The position numbers and the translations under genes are program-made. A model generated the notes under the pieces. That model ran no database searches and had not been told where the DNA came from. It was given only the letters and a program-made list of their open reading frames with translations. From Oreocharis arfaki (taxonomy: Eukaryota > Chordata > Aves > Passeriformes > Paramythiidae): 64,000 bases of DNA. Positions 60,001 to 64,000 of this stretch are shown in pieces (position 1 is the stretch's first letter; each line of letters opens with the position of its first letter). Location of the stretch: the NCBI GenBank assembly GCA_013398015.1, contig VZRR01014165.1, positions 2,775,290 to 2,839,289 of the forward strand, read 5' to 3'.

Positions 60001-63000
60001 AGTTGATTTAAATTACTGAAACTGTACTGATTTAGGTAATAACTTCCTGAAAAAGAAAAGGGACCCAGGTTCACGTTTTGTTTGTTCCCACAGTTGAACC
60101 ATATTGTTTGCCAGTTTACCTAGTAATTAGGTAAATTGTATTCTAAGTAAATCTATAAGTAGTCCTTAGCTGTACTATTCCAGAAATTAGATGTTTTATT
60201 TTTTTAATACCCAGGTAAATTCTTCCACCCTGATATCTCTGTACTGATTTTTGAGGTTATAATAATGGTTTCTTCTTTCCAAAAGTGTATATTGGCAACT
60301 AGGAAAGTCTTCTGTCTTGAGATGTCTTGCTCTGGGAAGTCACTAGGCTAAGGAAGTGGGGTTTTGAAAGTAGTATCTAGATTCTGAGATTAATTCTGCT
60401 CAAAAGTCAAGATTTCTAACTTTGCTTTTTTAATTAAGAATTTCTGAATTTAAGTAGATATTGCTACTTCCCTTTCCTGTTTCTGTTGAAAAGGAATTCC
60501 TTTTTATAAAAAAGTAGACCATGAGGTAGAGTATTGGCTGCATGTTCTGAATGCTGAGAAAAGGCTATTTAATATGAATAGCTATATTTGCCTAGAGCTT
60601 GTTAGTGGTCTGATCACCATATCTTGCTGGATGAATGACTGCATTTGTAGCAGTATGTTAAGGTACATAAATGCTGTGGTTTTAATACACTTCAGTGATT
60701 GTATTTCACCTCTTTTACAGAAATGTTACGAACAAAAACAGTACAAAAATGGACTCAAGTTCTGCAAGATGATCCTCTCTAACCCAAAATTTGCTGAACA
60801 TGGAGGTAACTGCAGACTCAAGATATTTTTTTTTTTTTTTGTCTCCTGTCACAAGCTTAAATGTATTATTAGTCTATATCATAGTATTGGGAAAGAAAGG
60901 AGTCTGTTGTGGAGTGTGACTCCGTTATGACTGAATAATTACTCTGGATTTTCAGTCTTTGTGCATTCAGACCAGGTTTCTGCTCTACCTCAGTCAAACA
61001 CTCCTGTGCAGTGGGATGTTGAAGATGAAAATATATGGTAGAAGCAACACTTCAATGAAGCTTCCAACTTGTCTTTCTAGGTTTCTGGGTCAGAATGATA
61101 GTGTGGTTTTTTCTTACATTCCTATTTAAAGCAAGCCTAGCCTTTTTTTGAATATTACATGAATGTGTTCTGCCAATAAATTAAAAATCTGGAGGGTTTT
61201 TTTGTCAAGTTCATACTCTTAAATTTTCTGTACTGCATACCAAGTTGCTGCTTGCAGAAAGTTGCTGCTTTCTGTACTGCATACCAAGTGTAATACTGTT
61301 GCTGTTAATACTTGAAGGCGAAGACTGAATCTGGTGATCCTGTTCTAATAAATATTGTAGGAAAGAGGGCAGCAAAATATTGCTTCTATTTACATCTGTT
61401 AAATTCTATTTACATCCTCAATAAGATACTCTAGTCTTACTGTGTTACAGGTTTCTCTTACACAATTCGAACAGTCTTTCCTTGTGATACAGTGAATTTT
61501 TCTGGGTTTTTTTTGCTGTTGAAGCAACCTAACACTGAGTGCGCATGTACTGTGTCAGTAAAATTATTTTCCTATTTGATGTTGTCAAATCTTATCAAAA
61601 TATTTGACTAATCCTTTTCATGCTTCCATCCATGTCTGCTGTTTCTTTGTTATCTTCATTACTGTCCTAGAGATAAAAGTTGGTTTTTTGTTGCTTCAAA
61701 GCTAGAGTGGTTTGTTCAGCTCTAACCTAATGCATTTGTCTCTACTAGCACTTCTGTCTTTATAACATCTCAGTATACAAATCTGTCTTTTCTGCTCTTG
61801 CTGCCTCTTAGACTTTTCCAGGACAGCTAGGTGCCTTGGCAGTCCACATACTACATGGGCTTTGAGCCACTAATGGCTTTGAAGCTTGAGAGTAAAGCCT
61901 GGAATGAACAGCTGAAGCAGAACTAAGCCAGTGAAATGATCTGATGGAAAGCTGCACTGTTGTCACACTTAGCTTCAGAGAAAAGGAGTTTCAAAAGTTC
62001 AGTAAGAAGGTGGCAAACAGATGGATTGGTGTGGCTGGGCAGTTATGTCCATGGTGTGGGAAGGCAGGATTAGCTTGCTTCCATTCCCACAGTGGGGATA
62101 TTCTTTTTCAAACTTCTTAATATTATTTGAAATGTATCATTCTGGCTTTCTCTGTTCTCACAGTGTGGATGTAGGACAACTTAAAAACAACAACAAAAAA
62201 AAACTTTTCTCATTTTGGGTCATCATTTACTATAGGTGTACCGTACAGAAAAAGTGTTAAAAACTGTTAGATGAGTCTATCAATAAAACTTCAAACTGCT
62301 GTTACAACTGACCTTGGGATCACAGACTGTTGCCGTTAATACTGGGGAAGAGGGTGTAGTTGGAGGAAAACCAGAGCATTAAGATGAAAAAAGTGACTAA
62401 TCTGGCAGGGACCAAAACAAGTGGCCTCTTATTTAACAAAAAAACTGAAATATGAATCTTGAAGAGCTTTCAGGCATAGTGCATGTGTTACATACAATTT
62501 GCTTGCCTACTGTGTGCCTTGAAGAATGGGGGAAGTGGGAGAGCAATAGTCATACCAATGTACTGTTTGGAATCTTGTGCCTCTGAGAATGTTGATTAAA
62601 ATGTTATTGCATTGAGAGGGTCTCTTACACTCCAAATATGGTAGCAGGAAATATGCTTCCCTTAACTAATGCTTTTTAGAAGTTTGTAACCGGGGAACTG
62701 ATTTTGACAGATATTTTTCTTGTGATATGATACAGCCTTTTTTCCCTTGGTCTTTGTATCTGGAACTTTAATACGCGTTGAGGAGCTCTCTAAATTTGCT
62801 TTAGCTTGTTGTTAACTCCCTTGAAGCCAGCTAAGTGTATTTTTTAATTAATAAAAGTTTGTGTTGTGTTTGTGCATCACATCTGTATGATGCTCTACAA
62901 GTCTTAGAAAGATCAGTTTCAAGAAAGGAAATGCTTCTGTATAGCAGTCTTCAGCTGTGCTAGGCTGCTGTCCTGATCTGAATTTAATGGGGGACTTCAC

Positions 63001-63923
63001 TGTGTAACAACTTCAAAGGATGTCTGCACTGTGGAGCTGGCATATGGGAAGTCAGAAACATAAGTATCTGATGCTTCTTACAGAGACACTTGCGATGAAA
63101 GGACTGACCTTGAACTGCTTGGGGAAGAAGGAAGAAGCATATGAATTTGTTCGTAAAGGACTTCGTAATGATGTGAAGAGTCATGTCTGTATCCTTTGTA
63201 GTACAAAACCTGATCGTTTTGCTATGACACACTATTGATGGAAATCTAAGATGTTGAGGTTGTGACAAGGACTTCTGATGCACAAAATGCTGTTTCCCTT
63301 TTGTCAGTGAATCAAGTGGAGCTCTGTGTTTATTCCGTACTGTAAAATCTGGAGTCTAATTGAGGTTACAGATAGGCAAGAGAGGAAAAGTAGAATTCGT
63401 ACGCAAATTATGTTGTTATAATGAAACACTTGTATGGGTAAGAATTCCTACTGTAATTATGGTAGTGTGTTTTAAACAAATATCAGGGAATAGCTCTTGT
63501 AGTCTTGTGAAGTTTGGATAATTTAATTTGTATAACAATGCTCAGGGGGTTCTGAATGTGAGTTAAGCAGTAAAGTCTCATTAAAAAAGTATTTGAAAGC
63601 ATTTAATATTTTACAGTGTGTTAGTAAAGTCTGGCTGCAGTAATCCATCTCCATCTGGAAGAGTACTGATCTTCAAGGAAGATGTCAAGTTGTTTGGTCT
63701 GTAACACAAGTGCACTGCAGTTACTTTGTGAAAATTGTAAATGTGTCTTCCTTAACCTGTGTTAGGTTGGCATGTCTATGGTCTTCTGCAGCGTTCAGAT
63801 AAGAAATATGATGAAGCCATCAAGTGTTACCGGAATGCACTCAAACTAGATAAAGATAATCTACAGATCTTGAGAGATCTCTCTCTGTTGCAGATTCAGA
63901 TGAGAGATTTAGAAGGATATAGG
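47973..63923 (+). CDS. NAA16: NAA16, NatA auxiliary subunit (N-terminal part; runs off the window)
   Basis: Exons 47973-48026, 60721-60805, 63084-63188 and 63766-63923 join to 402 nt, 134 codons, ending at a splice donor. The start MPSVPLPPKESNLFKRILKC matches NAA16 (human MPNVLLPPKESNLFKRIL) better than its paralogue NAA15 (MPAVSLPPKENALFKRIL). FVRKGLRNDVKSHVC and NALKLDKDN also carry NAA16-type residues where NAA15 has LVRRG, NDLKS and ALKWD. Family knowledge: a TPR-repeat scaffold that anchors the NAA10 catalytic subunit to the ribosome for co-translational N-terminal acetylation; it can replace NAA15. The first TPR helices (about residues 10-134) are present. The full protein is about 864 aa, so roughly 85% lies beyond the window. 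Intron 1 is 12.7 kb; intron 3 is of U12 type. Confidence 0.95.
49438..49456. repeat. Poly(T) tract
   Basis: About 19 T in a row in NAA16 intron 1. Confidence 0.85.
55536..55914 (+). mobile_element. CR1 LINE 3' fragment
   Basis: Typical CR1 phrases: GAGGAGTGGCTGAGGGGAGC, GAGAAAAGGAGGCTCAAGGG, GATGTGCTGCCCAGGGAAGT, GGGGACATGGTTTAGTGAGA and TCCTTTCCAACC near the end. Plus orientation. Confidence 0.93.
56212..56520 (-). mobile_element. CR1 LINE 3' fragment
   Basis: Plus-strand text CTTGGGTTGGAACGGACC, TAGTCCAACCCCTGCCATTA and CTCTGGGCAACCTGTTCCAG is the reverse complement of a CR1 3' end. Inverted relative to the copy about 300 bp to the left. Confidence 0.92.
58395..58760 (+). mobile_element. 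CR1 LINE 3' fragment
   Basis: AGGAAGTGGCTGAGGGAACT, CTCAAGTTGCACTAGGGGAG, TAGGGACATGGTTTAGTGTT and CTCTCAACCTAA; plus orientation, more diverged than the copy at 55.5 kb. Confidence 0.9.
60721..60805 (+). CDS. NAA16: NAA16 exon 2
   Basis: 85 bp encoding KCYEQKQYKNGLKFCKMILS then NPKFAEHG. Acceptor CTCTTTTACAG, donor GTAACT. Confidence 0.96.
60806..63083 (+). other. NAA16 intron 2
   Basis: Contains a short local duplication (61225-61289) and a T tract at about 60827-60840. No other element recognised. Confidence 0.9.
61225..61289. repeat. Local direct repeat, 21 bp at 44-bp spacing
   Basis: TTTCTGTACTGCATACCAAG plus T occurs at 61225-61245 and again at 61269-61289, with GTTGCTGCTT-type sequence between and after. 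Confidence 0.85.
63084..63188 (+). CDS. NAA16: NAA16 exon 3
   Basis: 105 bp encoding TLAMKGLTLNCLGKKEEAYE then FVRKGLRNDVKSHV. Acceptor TTCTTACAG; ends after the T of a cysteine codon, with the U12-type donor GTATCCTTTG next. Confidence 0.96.
63189..63765 (+). other. NAA16: NAA16 intron 3, U12-type (minor spliceosome)
   Basis: The donor is GTATCCTTTG, a full match to the GT-AG U12 5' splice-site consensus (RTATCCTTT). TTCCTTAAC at 63748-63756 matches the U12 branch-site consensus, with the branch A about 10 nt before the acceptor (GTTAG, exon from 63766), and there is no long pyrimidine tract. Spliced by U11/U12 rather than U1/U2, by inference. Confidence 0.9.
63766..63923 (+). CDS. NAA16: NAA16 exon 4
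   Basis: 158 bp encoding WHVYGLLQRSDKKYDEAIKC then YRNALKLDKDNLQILRDLSL and the helix LLQIQMRDLEGYR. Donor GTAAGT at 63924. Confidence 0.96.
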
Positions 63924-64000
63924 GTAAGTATTCTCTTTGAATTCCCACTTATTGCTGTTATCATTCTCTTGTTCTTTTCATTGTGAAGCCTTTTATTGGT

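Larger units (their letters stand above)
48027..60720 (+). other. NAA16 intron 1 (12.7 kb)
   Basis: Contains three CR1 3' fragments (55536-55914 plus, 56212-56520 minus, 58395-58760 plus), a T-rich tract at about 49438-49456 and a short TG repeat near 58033. No other exon or RNA gene recognised. Confidence 0.85.

Noticed and set aside
1..64000. CRISPR arrays, operons, bacterial mobile elements, ribosome binding sites
   Set aside because: None present; the window is vertebrate nuclear DNA, and the repeats are microsatellites, a minisatellite and CR1 fragments.

Overview
This is a 64 kb piece of vertebrate nuclear DNA, almost certainly from a bird. The evidence is three spliced genes with GT-AG introns and CpG-island promoters, and several truncated CR1 LINE 3' ends with the consensus wording typical of avian CR1. 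There are no SINE families of mammalian type. The gene order WBP4 - MTRF1 - NAA16 is the order of human 13q14, where ELF1 lies just left of WBP4 on the opposite strand. I cannot fix the species.

Layout. Positions 1-2940 hold no recognisable coding sequence and are probably first-intron territory of a leftward gene, expected from synteny to be ELF1. A CpG island at about 2945-4240 serves WBP4 rightward and has a minus-strand splice donor at 3615 that fits the leftward neighbour. WBP4 (FBP21, a WW-domain spliceosome protein) occupies 3880-22284 (+) in ten exons that join without a frame error into 389 codons; its start codon is split by intron 1. A gene-poor stretch follows at 22285-30373. MTRF1 (a mitochondrial class I release factor) runs leftward, with nine coding exons from 40984 down to 30420 (454 codons) and a probable non-coding first exon in a CpG island near 43.7 kb. 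After about 3.6 kb without genes, a third CpG island at about 47.4-48.5 kb carries the start of NAA16, the auxiliary ribosome-anchoring subunit of the NatA N-terminal acetyltransferase. NAA16 runs rightward; only its first four exons (134 codons) are inside the window. A 77-base assembly gap (47862-47938) lies just before its start codon.

The three genes have separate jobs (pre-mRNA splicing, mitochondrial translation termination, co-translational N-terminal acetylation) and are housekeeping-type genes sharing a syntenic block, not a pathway. Repeats are sparse: five CR1 3' fragments, short microsatellites and homopolymers, a purine-rich minisatellite in the MTRF1 island, and an exact 56-bp tandem duplication.

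The most noteworthy observations are: a clear U12-type (minor spliceosome) intron in NAA16; the split WBP4 start codon, which reads ATG-TGA if intron 1 is retained; a strong-context upstream ORF in the predicted MTRF1 leader ending 8 nt before the main start; and an MTRF1 exon combining a 17-T acceptor tract with a weak GTCAGC donor. I saw no undescribed multi-gene system.
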